This document shows, one piece after another, positions 45,363 to 54,865 of a DNA stretch of 64,000 bases; position 1 is the first letter of the stretch, and each line of letters opens with the position of its first letter. The position numbers and the translations under genes were made by a program. The notes beneath the pieces are model-generated. The model did not search any database, was not told the origin of the DNA, and saw only the letters and a list, made by a program, of their open reading frames with translations. Source of the DNA: Roseobacter sp. MH60115. GTDB taxonomy: Bacteria; Pseudomonadota; Alphaproteobacteria; Rhodobacterales; Rhodobacteraceae. Where the stretch lies: contig NZ_JADOBQ010000004.1 of assembly GCF_015644665.1 (NCBI RefSeq), positions 7,501-71,500 on the forward strand. The letters run 5' to 3'.

Positions 45363-47909
45363 ATGACGCGTTACACCCCCGCAGAGATCGAAGCCCGCTG
45401 GCAGGCGGCATGGTCTCGCGACGAAGTTTTCAAGGCCGTGCGCTCGGCCGACAAACCCAAATACTATGTGCTGGAGATGTTCCCCTACCCCTCGGGCCGC
45501 ATCCACATGGGGCATGTGCGCAACTACACAATGGGTGACGTGATCGCACGCTACAAGCTCAGCACGGGCCACAACGTGCTGCACCCCATGGGCTGGGACG
45601 CCTTCGGCATGCCTGCGGAAAACGCGGCGATGGCCATTGGCGGGCACCCCAAGGACTGGACCTACGACAACATCAGGGACATGCGGGACCAGATGAAGCC
45701 GCTGGGCCTCAGCATCGACTGGTCGCGCGAGTTCGCCACCTGCGATGTGGCGTACTACGGCCAGCAGCAGGCGCTGTTCCTCGATTTCCTCGAGGCCGGG
45801 CTGGTCTATCGCAAAAACGCCGTGGTGAACTGGGATCCAGTGGACATGACCGTCCTGGCGAATGAGCAGGTTGAACAGGGGCGCGGCTGGCGCTCCGGCG
45901 CGCTGGTCGAGCGGCGCGAGCTCACGCAGTGGTTCTTCAAGATCAGCGATCATTCGGAAGAGTTGCTCGATGCGCTGGATCGTCTGGAGAACTGGCCTGC
46001 AAAAGTGCGGCTGATGCAGGAGAACTGGATCGGCAAATCCCGTGGGCTGCAGTTTGCTTTCTCGACAATAGACGCCCCGGACGGGCATGACCGGATCGAG
46101 GTCTACACCACCCGGCCCGATACGCTGCTGGGCGCGTCCTTCGTGGGCATCTCACCGGATCATCCGCTGGCGAAGGTGCTGGAGCGCGACCGCGAGGACG
46201 TCGCCGCCTTTTGCGCGGAGTGCCGCAAGGGGGGCACCACCGAAGAGGCCATCGAGACCGCCGAAAAGCTGGGCTTTGACACCGGCATTCGCGTCCGCCA
46301 TCCTTTCGATACAGCACATGAACTGCCCGTCTACATCGCCAATTTCATCCTGATGGACTACGGGACCGGTGCGATTTTCGGCTGTCCGGCGCATGACCAG
46401 CGCGATTTCGAGTTTGCCACCAAATACGGGCTGCCGATCATTGCGACCTACCTGCCGTCTGAAGACAGCGACGAGACGCTGTCGGAGGCCTATGTGCCTG
46501 CCAAGACCGAGAAGGTCTATTACAACCGCGGCTTCGCAGGTGAGCCGCATCAGACCGGGCTGGAAGGCATCGACGCCGCCATCGACTTTTGTGAGGCGAA
46601 CGGCATTGGCCAGGGCGTGACCAAATACCGGCTGCGCGACTGGGGTCTTTCCCGCCAGCGTTACTGGGGGTGCCCGATCCCGGTGGTGCATTGCGAGGCC
46701 TGCGGTGTGGTGCCGGAGAAGAAAGAGAACCTGCCCATCGAGCTGCCCTATGACGTGGACCTCAGCGTCCCCGGCAATCCGCTCGACCGGCATCCGACAT
46801 GGCGGGACACTACCTGCCCGTCCTGTGGCAAACCTGCGCTGCGGGAAACCGACACGATGGATACCTTCGTGGACAGCTCGTGGTACTTCGCGCGCTTCAC
46901 CGCCCCGCACGCCGACACACCGACCGTGATGGAAGACGCCGCCTATTGGATGAACGTGGACCAGTACATCGGCGGCATTGAACATGCGATTCTGCACCTG
47001 CTCTATTCGCGGTTCTTCGCGCGGGCGATGCGGATCACCGGGCATCTGCCACAGGGCACCGAAGAGCCTTTCGACGCGCTTTTCACCCAGGGCATGGTCA
47101 CCCATGAGATCTACCAGACACGTGATGACCGGGGGCGGCCTGTCTATCACCTTCCCGAGGAAGTAACCGACGGGCGGCTGGCAGACGGCACAGAGGTGGA
47201 GATCATCCCTTCGGCCAAGATGTCGAAATCCAAGAAGAATGTCGTCGACCCGATCAACATCATCTCGGCCTATGGCGCCGATACCGCGCGCTGGTTCGTG
47301 CTGAGCGACAGCCCACCCGAACGGGATGTGGAATGGACGGCCTCCGGCGCGGAGGCTGCGTTCAAGCACCTGACCCGCGTCTGGAACCTCTGCGACCGGA
47401 TCGGCGCAATGGACAAAAGCGCCCAAGGCACGGGGGACGCAGAGCTGCTGCGTGCCATGCACGTCTGCATCCATGACGTGACCATGGGCATCGAAAGCTT
47501 CGGCTTTAACGCGGCGATTGCAAAGCTCTACGCCTTCACGGCCACCTTGCAGAAGTCCAAGGCGGGATACACCGCCCAGCGCGAGGCGATCATGACGCTG
47601 GCACAGCTGATGTCGCCCATGACCCCGCATCTGGCCGAAGATATCTGGGCGCATCAGGGCGGCGACGGCCTGATCACCACGGCCCCATGGCCCAAGGCCG
47701 ATGAAGCGATGCTGGTTTCCGACACCGTCACCTTGCCCATTCAGGTCAACGGCAAGCGGCGCGCGGAAATCACCGTGCCTGCGGATATGCCCAAAGAAGA
47801 GGTTGAAAAGGCGGCGCTTGCGGATCAGGCTGTGCTCAGAACCCTTGATGGCGCTGAGCCCAAGAAAATCATCGTTGTCCCCGGACGGATCGTGAATGTT
47901 GTTGTCTAG
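45363..47909 (+). CDS. leuS: leucyl-tRNA synthetase
   Basis: An 848-residue class I aminoacyl-tRNA synthetase. The HIGH-type motif is HMGH at 48-51 ([12 protein letters not shown]), and KMSKS is at 619-623 ([12 protein letters not shown]). The editing CP1 domain lies at about 220-420 (with [13 protein letters not shown]), and the anticodon-binding region and C-terminal domain follow. AAAAGGACG precedes the ATG. Its 3' end overlaps lptE by 14 bp, so leuS-lptE-holA form an operon, an order conserved in alphaproteobacteria as I recall. Confidence 0.98.
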   Translation: MTRYTPAEIEARWQAAWSRDEVFKAVRSADKPKYYVLEMFPYPSGRIHMGHVRNYTMGDVIARYKLSTGHNVLHPMGWDAFGMPAENAAMAIGGHPKDWTYDNIRDMRDQMKPLGLSIDWSREFATCDVAYYGQQQALFLDFLEAGLVYRKNAVVNWDPVDMTVLANEQVEQGRGWRSGALVERRELTQWFFKISDHSEELLDALDRLENWPAKVRLMQENWIGKSRGLQFAFSTIDAPDGHDRIEVYTTRPDTLLGASFVGISPDHPLAKVLERDREDVAAFCAECRKGGTTEEAIETAEKLGFDTGIRVRHPFDTAHELPVYIANFILMDYGTGAIFGCPAHDQRDFEFATKYGLPIIATYLPSEDSDETLSEAYVPAKTEKVYYNRGFAGEPHQTGLEGIDAAIDFCEANGIGQGVTKYRLRDWGLSRQRYWGCPIPVVHCEACGVVPEKKENLPIELPYDVDLSVPGNPLDRHPTWRDTTCPSCGKPALRETDTMDTFVDSSWYFARFTAPHADTPTVMEDAAYWMNVDQYIGGIEHAILHLLYSRFFARAMRITGHLPQGTEEPFDALFTQGMVTHEIYQTRDDRGRPVYHLPEEVTDGRLADGTEVEIIPSAKMSKSKKNVVDPINIISAYGADTARWFVLSDSPPERDVEWTASGAEAAFKHLTRVWNLCDRIGAMDKSAQGTGDAELLRAMHVCIHDVTMGIESFGFNAAIAKLYAFTATLQKSKAGYTAQREAIMTLAQLMSPMTPHLAEDIWAHQGGDGLITTAPWPKADEAMLVSDTVTLPIQVNGKRRAEITVPADMPKEEVEKAALADQAVLRTLDGAEPKKIIVVPGRIVNVVV

Positions 47910-48372
47910 CCGTACCCTCCTGCTGATCCTGCCTCTGGTCTTGACGGCCTGTGGTTTTACGCCCGTTTACGGGACAGGGGGCGCAGGCACGCAGTTGCAG
48001 AACAGCATCACGGTGTCAGAGCCGTCGACGCGCAATGCCTTCTTACTGACACAGCGGGTCGAAGAGCGCCTGGGCCGCGCCGCAGAGCCAACTTACCTGC
48101 TGAACCTGTCGGTACGGACCGACCTGGCAGGCCTTGCAGTTGACCGTGAGGGAAGCATCACGCGCTATAATCTGCTGGGTTTTGCCACTTATTCTCTGGT
48201 CGAGGTTGCCACGGGCCGCGTGATCACCTCCGGGTCGGTCGATAACTTCACGGGATACTCCGCCGCAGACACAACCGTTGTCACGCTAGCGGCAGAACGT
48301 GACGCTCAAAAACGCTTGATGATCCTGCTGGCGGATCAAATCGTCACCCGGGTGCTGGTCGCGGACATCTGA
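47896..48372 (+). CDS. lptE: LPS-assembly lipoprotein LptE
   Basis: A 158-residue outer-membrane lipoprotein with signal [13 protein letters not shown] (lipidated C19) and the LptE-like start GFTPVYGTG. It plugs the LptD barrel and helps insert LPS. Similarity across LptE proteins is low, so the call rests on lipobox, GFxPxYG, length and the leuS-lptE-holA order. It overlaps leuS at its start and holA at its end (TGATG). Confidence 0.88.
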   Translation: MLLSSRTLLLILPLVLTACGFTPVYGTGGAGTQLQNSITVSEPSTRNAFLLTQRVEERLGRAAEPTYLLNLSVRTDLAGLAVDREGSITRYNLLGFATYSLVEVATGRVITSGSVDNFTGYSAADTTVVTLAAERDAQKRLMILLADQIVTRVLVADI

Positions 48373-49373
48373 TGAAACTCTCTCCGCGCGACGCCAATGC
48401 CTATTTCGCAAAACCGGATGCCAACAAGACCGGTTTGCTGATCTACGGCACCGACGGCATGCGCGTGGCGCTGAAACGTCAGCAAATGTTGACCGCGTTG
48501 CTGGGCGAGGACGCTGAGGAAGAAATGCGGCTGAGCCGGATGGCGGGCAGCGATATCCGCAAGGACCCCGCCCTGCTGATCGATGCCGTAAAGGCGGTGG
48601 GCTTTTTTCCAGGTCCCCGCGCCGTTTTTGTCGAAGAGGCAAATGACACGGCCGCCCCAGCGATACTTGCGGCGCTGGAAGACTGGCAACCCGGGGATGC
48701 CCAGATCATTGTAACCAGTGGTGCCCTGAAACCGACCTCGAAGCTGCGCAAAGCCTTTGAAGCCCATCCGCAGGCCTATGCGGCGGCGATCTACGATAAC
48801 CCCCCTACCCGGGAAGAAATCGACACCGCCCTGCGCGATGCCGGTCTGACGCAAGTGCCTAGCGAGGCGATGGCCGCCCTCGCCGATCTTGCGCAGGCAA
48901 TTGATCCGGGCGATTTCAGGCAGACGGTTGAGAAACTGGCGCTTTACAAGATGAACGAGACCGATCCGGTGTCTGCCGCCGATATCGCCGCCTGCGCGCC
49001 AACGTCCACTGAGGCGGATGTGGATGATGTGCTGATGGTTGTGGCCGAGGCCCGCGCCCATGACATCGGCCCGGTCATGCAAAAACTGGTGGCACAGGGT
49101 GCAACGCCCGTCGGGCTGTGCATCGGGGCGATGCGCCACTTCCGGGCGTTGCATCGCGCGGCCAGCGACACCTCTGGCAGGCCCACGATCTTCGGACCCA
49201 ACCGGGACCGGATGCTCGCCCAGTCCCGCCGATGGGGTGCGGCGAAACTGGAAGCAGCAATCACCCTGCTGACCGACACCGACCTGCAACTGCGCTCTGC
49301 AGGGCAGAATGCGCCCGGCATGGCCTTGGTGGAACGCGCCTTTATCCGGCTGGCGATGCTGGGCGGGCGCTAG
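48372..49373 (+). CDS. holA: DNA polymerase III delta subunit
   Basis: This 333-residue clamp-loader subunit opens the beta clamp. It shows an AAA+-like but Walker-less N-terminal region (LLIYGTDGMRVALKRQQML) and the helical C-terminal collar region (VGLCIGAMRHFRALHRA), with the conserved late block IFGPNRDRMLAQSRRWG. It is coupled to lptE by TGATG and ends on a CTAG shared with the convergent GFA-like gene. Confidence 0.93.
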   Translation: MKLSPRDANAYFAKPDANKTGLLIYGTDGMRVALKRQQMLTALLGEDAEEEMRLSRMAGSDIRKDPALLIDAVKAVGFFPGPRAVFVEEANDTAAPAILAALEDWQPGDAQIIVTSGALKPTSKLRKAFEAHPQAYAAAIYDNPPTREEIDTALRDAGLTQVPSEAMAALADLAQAIDPGDFRQTVEKLALYKMNETDPVSAADIAACAPTSTEADVDDVLMVVAEARAHDIGPVMQKLVAQGATPVGLCIGAMRHFRALHRAASDTSGRPTIFGPNRDRMLAQSRRWGAAKLEAAITLLTDTDLQLRSAGQNAPGMALVERAFIRLAMLGGR

Positions 49374-49798
49374 GTCTCCGGCGCAAACATCGCCATGACC
49401 TCTTCGGTGGTCATCTGATGGGTCTTATCCGCAAAGCTGTAGCCCTTGGGCTTGTTGTCGATGAAGAGCTCGCCCGTCAGCGGCGCGGCACCGGCGTCAT
49501 CCAGCGTACCGACCCCCAGATGATACGTGCCCTCATGCGGGCCCGGCGCCGTGACCCGGTAATAGACGCTGCTGCCGCATGTCTTGCAAAACGCCCTCTC
49601 CGCCCAGGGCGATGATGCAAATGTGGTCAGGCTGTCCGCGCCCTTGATTTCGATGCTGTCGCTTGGCACTTCGAGGCCGAGGTAGATCCCACCGCTCCAC
49701 TTGCGGCACATGTTGCAATGGCAGGCACCGAATTCCTTCGGTTCGCTGGTCAACGTGTAGCTTACGGCGCCACAAAGGCAGCTCCCGGTCTTGGACAT
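49370..49798 (-). CDS. GFA-fold zinc protein (second copy)
   Basis: A 142-residue protein with the GFA cysteine set: C7-x-C9, C26-x-C28-x2-C31, C71-x2-C74. It is only distantly related to the copy in the demethylation operon. Of three adjacent ATGs the last (49798) has AAGGAG at best spacing. No metabolic neighbours point to a substrate; formaldehyde handling is not implied here. Confidence 0.85.
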   Translation of the reverse strand: MSKTGSCLCGAVSYTLTSEPKEFGACHCNMCRKWSGGIYLGLEVPSDSIEIKGADSLTTFASSPWAERAFCKTCGSSVYYRVTAPGPHEGTYHLGVGTLDDAGAAPLTGELFIDNKPKGYSFADKTHQMTTEEVMAMFAPET

Positions 49799-49932
49799 CA
49801 TCATACTCCTTTTCTGGATACAGGTTCGCCAAAATCATTCTCATAATCCACTGACATTTTCTGTCACCAGTTGCCAGCCTTCGCTCTGCATGAAACAGTC
49901 CGGACAGGCAGCAATCCAAAGGACAGCAGACG

Positions 49933-50517
49933 ATGTACAAGGTCATTGGCACAACCAAATCGCGGGCGTTTCGGGTGTTGTGGATGTTGCAGGAGATGAG
50001 CGTGCCTTACGCGCAGATCGACGCCAGTGCGCGCTCGGAAGAAGCGATGAAATACAATCCACTCGGCAAAATCCCCGCGCTGGTGGATGGGGACGATGTG
50101 CTGACCGATTCCGTGGCGATCATGACCTATCTGGCCGATAAACACGGCCAGCTGACGGCGCCTGCCGGAACAGTGGCACGGGCCCGTCAGGACGCGATGA
50201 CCTTCTGGCTCATTGATGAGTTGGACGCGATTCTATGGGCGGCTGCGAAACACAGTTTTGTCCTGCCTGAGGACAGGCGTGTGCCAGAGGTCAAAGACGC
50301 GCTGAAATATGAATTCGAGCGGTCAGCCGCGATCTTGTCCGACCGCCTCGATGGGCCCTATCTGATGGGGGACGAGATGACACTGCCCGACATCCTGGCC
50401 TGTCACTGCCTGAACTGGGCGATCGGAGCGAAATTCCCGCGTACCGATGACAAGCTTTTTCACTACGCCAAGGCGCTGCGGGAACGGCCAGCGTTTCAGG
50501 CGGTCTCGGCCACGTAA
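49933..50517 (+). CDS. glutathione S-transferase family protein
   Basis: A 194-residue GST: N-terminal thioredoxin-like domain (1-75; SRAFRVLWMLQEMSVPY, NPLGKIPALVDGDDVLTDSVAIMTYL) and an all-helical C-terminal domain (about 85-190, GDEMTLPDILACHCLNWA). It conjugates or reduces electrophiles with glutathione. Substrate unknown. Its last 22 bp overlap the convergent flavoprotein gene. Confidence 0.9.
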   Translation: MYKVIGTTKSRAFRVLWMLQEMSVPYAQIDASARSEEAMKYNPLGKIPALVDGDDVLTDSVAIMTYLADKHGQLTAPAGTVARARQDAMTFWLIDELDAILWAAAKHSFVLPEDRRVPEVKDALKYEFERSAAILSDRLDGPYLMGDEMTLPDILACHCLNWAIGAKFPRTDDKLFHYAKALRERPAFQAVSAT

Positions 50518-51680
50518 GCGGCGGCGGCGCGGCCCGCCCACCGGCCCGTGGCCAGACAGGCGGTGATCAGGTAGCCGCCCGTCGGCGCCTCCCAATCCAG
50601 CATTTCGCCAGCGCAAAAGACCCCGGGCAGCGGTTTCACCATCAATCCCGGCGTCAGCGCGTCGAACCGCACGCCACCGGCGACCGATATCGCCTGATCC
50701 AGCGGGCGCAGACCGTCGTGAGAGAGGCGCAGCGCCTTGAGGGCTTGCACAAGATCCGCAGGCTCTTGCGGCAGGGGACGCGCCAGTTCCTGCGCCAACG
50801 CGATTTTCACCGGATCCAGTTTTAGGGTTTTGCGCAGGTGCGTCGACAGGCTGGATTTCCCCCGGGCGCGCGACAGGCGTCTGGTCGCCTCTGCCGCATC
50901 AAGATCAGTTAAAAGATCGACGACCAACCTGTGACGCAATCGGACGGCGCGGCTGATCTCGTAGATGCCGCCGCCTTCGAGGCCCGTCCGGCTGATCACC
51001 GCCTCACCCCGCGACGCGATCGGCCCGGCTGTGAACCGCACGCCTTTCAGAGCTTCGCCCGCGTGCTTTTGCATATGCGGTGACCACGCAATCTGCAGCC
51101 CCACATTGCTGGCTGCAAAGGGCGCCAGATCAACGCCCCGCGCGGCCAGAATTTCGGCCCAGGCACCATCGGACCCCAGCCGCGCCCAGCTTGCCCCGCC
51201 AAGCGCCAGCACCGTGACCTCTGCGCGGAGGATCTCCGGCCCCTGCGGACCCTCAAAAACCATGTTCCCGTCCTGCCAACCGCGCCAGCGCATGTTGGTG
51301 CGAAAGACAACACCCGAAGCGGTCAACCGGGTCAACCACGCGCGCAAAAGCGGCGAGGCTTTCATCGCACGGGGAAACACCCGCCCGGTCGATCCGGTGA
51401 AAATCTCCTGCCCCAATGCGCGCGCCCAATCCTGCACCGCGGTTGCGTCGAACGTCTGGAGTATCGGGCGCAGCGGGTCCGCGGCTTCGAAATAGCGGGG
51501 CATCATATCCTCGAAAGGCTCGTCCTTGGCCAGATTGAGCCCGGATTTGCCCGCCATCAGCAGCTTGCGCCCGACAGAGGGTTTGGCCTCGCAGACCGTC
51601 ACGCTCAGCCCGGCGGCAGCCAGTTCTTCCGCCGCCATCAACCCCGCAGGCCCGGCGCCAATCACCAGCGCGTGGCTCAC
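50496..51680 (-). CDS. HI0933-like NAD(P)/FAD-dependent oxidoreductase
   Basis: A 394-residue flavoprotein of the HI0933/BaiN-like group: FAD loop IGAGPAGLMAAEEL, the conserved GRKLLMAGKSGLNLAKDE and the terminal PGVFCAGEMLDWEAPTGGYLITACLATG. Physiological function is unknown for this group. It is coupled to mscS (ATGA overlap) and overlaps the convergent GST gene by 22 bp at its 3' end. Confidence 0.88.
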   Translation of the reverse strand: MSHALVIGAGPAGLMAAEELAAAGLSVTVCEAKPSVGRKLLMAGKSGLNLAKDEPFEDMMPRYFEAADPLRPILQTFDATAVQDWARALGQEIFTGSTGRVFPRAMKASPLLRAWLTRLTASGVVFRTNMRWRGWQDGNMVFEGPQGPEILRAEVTVLALGGASWARLGSDGAWAEILAARGVDLAPFAASNVGLQIAWSPHMQKHAGEALKGVRFTAGPIASRGEAVISRTGLEGGGIYEISRAVRLRHRLVVDLLTDLDAAEATRRLSRARGKSSLSTHLRKTLKLDPVKIALAQELARPLPQEPADLVQALKALRLSHDGLRPLDQAISVAGGVRFDALTPGLMVKPLPGVFCAGEMLDWEAPTGGYLITACLATGRWAGRAAAAYVAETA

Positions 51681-53011
51681 TCCTGAACCTGCGGCATCTC
51701 ACCTTTGAATTCCACGACGCGGTGCGGATAGGGGATTTCGATGCCGTTGTCCTTCAACGCATTCCACACCAGAAAAAGCACATCCGAGGTGTATTTATTC
51801 GGCCCGTCATCCAGCCCGTTGACCCAGAATTCGACCGCAAAATCGATGCCGCTGTCGCCGAAACCGCGCAATTCGCAATCGGGCGGGTAAGGGGCATCCA
51901 AGACATCGGGGTGCGTGGCAACGGCAGCCTCGATGATCGGCGGGACCTTGTTGATGTCCGTGTCATAGCTGACCGAAAACGGCGCCTCGTAGCGGTTGGC
52001 GGAACCGCTGTCCGAATAATTCACCACGCGTGTGGTGATGAAATCCTCGTTCGGCACCACGATCCAGCGCCCATCGAAGGTTTCCAGGATCGCTGCCCGC
52101 GCGGTCATTTTCACGATCTGCCCGGCCTCGCCGCCGTCCAGTTCGACAAAATCGCCAACCGTCGCCTGCCCTTCGATCAGAAGGATCACTCCGGAGATGA
52201 AGTTCGAGGCAATCTTTTGCAGCCCGAAGCCCAGGCCCACACCAATTGCGCCGCCGATCACGGCCAGCGCGCTGAGGTTGATCCCCATGATGTTCAGCAG
52301 CAACAGGAAGGCGACGCCGAAAATCGTGAACTCGATGACCTTCGCCATCAGCTGCCGCAACGACGGGCGCATGTCTTTCTGGTTTTCGATGAATTGCGCG
52401 GTCTGCCGGTTGGACCAGCCGCCCAGCCAGAAAAGCACACCGCCCGCGATCACGCCGCGCACCAGGGACATGACGGAGAAGGAGATATTCCTCAGCGACA
52501 CCGTCATCTCGTTCAGCTTGGCCACCAGCGGGTCAAGCAACCCGACCGCGTAGAGCGCGGCCACCGGAACCAGCACGTAGCGTCCCAACAGCTTGAGGAA
52601 GGGGTCGGTGATGATTTCTCTCACCAGGGTGCGGACGGCGAGGAACATGAACAGGCGCTTGCCAAAGGCAATGACCGCGCCGCTGTCGAAAACGGACCGC
52701 ACGACGCTTTCGCCAATTGCCGTGAAGAGATAGGCCAGCAGTGGCAGTAACAGCGGCAGGCCCAACAATATGGTGCGCCGCGCCTGTGCGATGATAGTGT
52801 CGGCGTCTTCGGCGGGGGCAATGACCCGCGTCAGCAGGCCACGCAGGCGACGGGCCACCACGATGGCCAGCAAATAGGCGAGCACCAGCAGCGCGAATTG
52901 TGACCACGCGGCGGGGCTCAGCGCCCAGGATTTTGCCAGATCCCACCCGATCAGGGCGTATTCGGCCGCGCGCTGCACGATCTCCGGCTGACTGGACAGG
53001 TCAAATTCCAC
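51677..53011 (-). CDS. MscS-family mechanosensitive channel
   Basis: A 444-residue membrane protein with about five transmembrane segments (first 250 residues), the pore-lining TM3 and beta domain ALAVIGGAIGVGLGFGLQKIASNFISGV, then VELDGGEAGQIVKMTARA and VPNEDFITTRVVNYS, and a cytoplasmic alpha/beta cage. It releases osmolytes during hypo-osmotic shock. It is longer than E. coli MscS (286 residues), with extra N-terminal helices as in YbdG- or YnaI-like channels. Confidence 0.93.
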   Translation of the reverse strand: MEFDLSSQPEIVQRAAEYALIGWDLAKSWALSPAAWSQFALLVLAYLLAIVVARRLRGLLTRVIAPAEDADTIIAQARRTILLGLPLLLPLLAYLFTAIGESVVRSVFDSGAVIAFGKRLFMFLAVRTLVREIITDPFLKLLGRYVLVPVAALYAVGLLDPLVAKLNEMTVSLRNISFSVMSLVRGVIAGGVLFWLGGWSNRQTAQFIENQKDMRPSLRQLMAKVIEFTIFGVAFLLLLNIMGINLSALAVIGGAIGVGLGFGLQKIASNFISGVILLIEGQATVGDFVELDGGEAGQIVKMTARAAILETFDGRWIVVPNEDFITTRVVNYSDSGSANRYEAPFSVSYDTDINKVPPIIEAAVATHPDVLDAPYPPDCELRGFGDSGIDFAVEFWVNGLDDGPNKYTSDVLFLVWNALKDNGIEIPYPHRVVEFKGEMPQVQE

Positions 53012-53084
53012 GCGGTGTCCCTCTTTTCATCGTCACGATCACGCCTAGAGTCTTGCCCGTCCCCGACTGCCGGAGCAAGCCCAG

Positions 53085-53378
53085 ATGTCCGATCCGATCT
53101 GCCCCCTGTGTGATCGTCCGATCCCGGCGGAGGTGAAGCAGAGCCATCATCACCTGATCCCCAAGCTGAAAGGCGGCAAGGGCGGGCCAACTGTGTTGCT
53201 GCATCACATCTGCCACCGGGAAATCCACGCGACGCTGACAGAGGCGGAACTGGCACGGGACTACGCCGAGATGGAAGCGCTCCGCCGTCATCCTCGGTTG
53301 GAGAAATTCATTGCCTGGGTGCGCAAGCGCCCGCCGGGGTTCTTGTCGAAAGTGCCGGGCGGGCGGCGCAAAAGGTGA
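53085..53378 (+). CDS. small HNH-motif protein
   Basis: A 97-residue protein with a zinc pair CPLCDRP (C6, C9), then SHHHLIPKLKGG and LHHICHREIHATL, an HNH-like arrangement, and a basic C-terminal tail. Stand-alone HNH proteins of this size occur in many Rhodobacteraceae chromosomes; nuclease activity and biological role are unproven. There are no phage or homing-element neighbours. It lies in the gap between divergent mscS and the convergent hydratase. Confidence 0.72.
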   Translation: MSDPICPLCDRPIPAEVKQSHHHLIPKLKGGKGGPTVLLHHICHREIHATLTEAELARDYAEMEALRRHPRLEKFIAWVRKRPPGFLSKVPGGRRKR

Positions 53379-53382
53379 CTGC

Positions 53383-53991
53383 CTAGCCGCACATGTCCTT
53401 GATTTGCCCGGCGAGGTCGGGTTGCGCGGCAACCGTATCGATGGTCAGGGCCAGCGCTTGCGTTATCAAGTCCTCAGGCGGCACGATCCGGTCAATCAAC
53501 CCGAACCTCAGCGCCTCTTCGGCATCGATTTTCTGACCCCCCATCAGGATCAGCTTGGTCCGCGCCGGGCCGATGAGCGCCGCCATGCGTTTGGGGTCGC
53601 TCGGCTGCGGCAGAAAGCCCAGCTTCATGACCGGATAAAAGAACCGCGCCGTTGCAACGGAAATTCGCATGTCACAGGCCAGCGCCATGCCCATGGCGCC
53701 CCCCGCAAGCGTGCCGTTCAACGCTGCAATCGACAGACCGGGCAGTGCCGCCACTGCCATCGAGAGCTCTTCCCAGAGCGGCGAGGTCGCGAGCCCGGCA
53801 CGGGCCGCGTCCAGATCCGCCCCGGCGCTGAAGACCTTCCCCGTGCCCGTCAGGATCACCGCCCGCGCCCCTGCGGCGGCATGCATGACGTCCCGCAATT
53901 CGGTCAGCATCTCTTCGGTCAGAGCATTGGCCTTATCCGGACGGTTCAACGTGACCGTCCAGACATCGCTCTCCCGGTCGAGCGTGATCAT
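53383..53991 (-). CDS. enoyl-CoA hydratase/isomerase family protein
   Basis: A 202-residue crotonase-fold protein: VTLNRPDKANALTEEM, the oxyanion-hole loop KVFSAGADLDA, and ALNGTLAGGAMGMALACDMRI. It is short for the family (about 260), lacking part of the C-terminal helices. The ATG at 53991 overlaps the SDR stop (ATGA). It could hydrate or isomerise acyl-CoAs; the substrate is unclear. Confidence 0.85.
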   Translation of the reverse strand: MITLDRESDVWTVTLNRPDKANALTEEMLTELRDVMHAAAGARAVILTGTGKVFSAGADLDAARAGLATSPLWEELSMAVAALPGLSIAALNGTLAGGAMGMALACDMRISVATARFFYPVMKLGFLPQPSDPKRMAALIGPARTKLILMGGQKIDAEEALRFGLIDRIVPPEDLITQALALTIDTVAAQPDLAGQIKDMCG

Positions 53992-54737
53992 GAAAGGCCC
54001 GCTTGCCGGCGAATATCCTCGTCCCGCAGCGAAATCTCCTGCCCGCACCACGCGTCAGCCTCAGGGCCGCACATCCACAACAGCGCCCGCGCGGGCCAGT
54101 CCGCCGGAATATGCGCGTCCCAGTCCAATTGGCTCACCGGGTTGATCCCGCTGGACTTGATCTCGCGCTGCATCTGCGTCGCGACCGTGCCCGGCGACAA
54201 GCCGATGGCGCGGATACCGTGTTCCGCCTCTTCCTTGTCGAGGCAGCGGGTCAGCATATTCACCGCAGCCTTGGACGCGCAGTAATGGCTCCAGGCCTCG
54301 ACCGGGCCGTGGGCGGCCCCCGAACTGATGGTCAGAACCGATCCGCCCCCGCCTGCCTTCATCACCGGCACGGCGGCCCGCATGCCGTAAAAGACCCCCT
54401 TGAGGTTGATGTCGATGACGTCCCCCCAGGCTTCGACATCCGCGTCGCTCAGATGGGAAATCGGCTCGATCACACCGGCGTTGTTGATCAGAACGTCCAG
54501 GCTGCCAAAGGCATCGACGGTGGTATCGACAGCGGCGGCAACTTCGCGGGCATTGGCCACGTTGCAGGGAATCGCAATCGCCTGCTGGCCGATCTCGCCG
54601 GCCAGATCCGCAATCTGGCCCTGCCCGCGCGCGACAAGTGCCACATTCGCCCCGGCCTTGGCGAAAACCCGTGCCGTTTCTGCGCCAATCCCGCGGCTTG
54701 CCCCGGTGATCAGTACTGTTTTTCCTGTCATATCCAT
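53988..54737 (-). CDS. short-chain dehydrogenase/reductase
   Basis: A 249-residue Rossmann-fold oxidoreductase: cofactor loop TGASRGIG (11-18), NNAG (85-88), catalytic S139, Y152 and K156 (HYCASK). A classical SDR using NAD(P)H. AAGGAG precedes the ATG at 54737 by 9 nt; the longer frame upstream is not supported. It is translationally coupled to the enoyl-CoA hydratase, so both may act in one acyl-CoA or ketone pathway. Confidence 0.9.
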   Translation of the reverse strand: MDMTGKTVLITGASRGIGAETARVFAKAGANVALVARGQGQIADLAGEIGQQAIAIPCNVANAREVAAAVDTTVDAFGSLDVLINNAGVIEPISHLSDADVEAWGDVIDINLKGVFYGMRAAVPVMKAGGGGSVLTISSGAAHGPVEAWSHYCASKAAVNMLTRCLDKEEAEHGIRAIGLSPGTVATQMQREIKSSGINPVSQLDWDAHIPADWPARALLWMCGPEADAWCGQEISLRDEDIRRQAGLS

Positions 54738-54865
54738 GTGCAACGCTCCTTGCTGATGGCCTTGTGGTAAAGTGCCGCGCGAGCGGGGTCCAGACCCACA
54801 GCCTCTTGACCATCGCCATACCTTGGCAGACCATGCGCGCGACAGTTGTTGATAAGGACTAGAGA

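Noticed and set aside
46152-47654. 500-codon minus-strand open frame
   Set aside because: Antisense shadow of leuS.
53085-53378. HNH gene as part of a mobile or homing element
   Set aside because: No intron, intein, phage or transposase features flank it.
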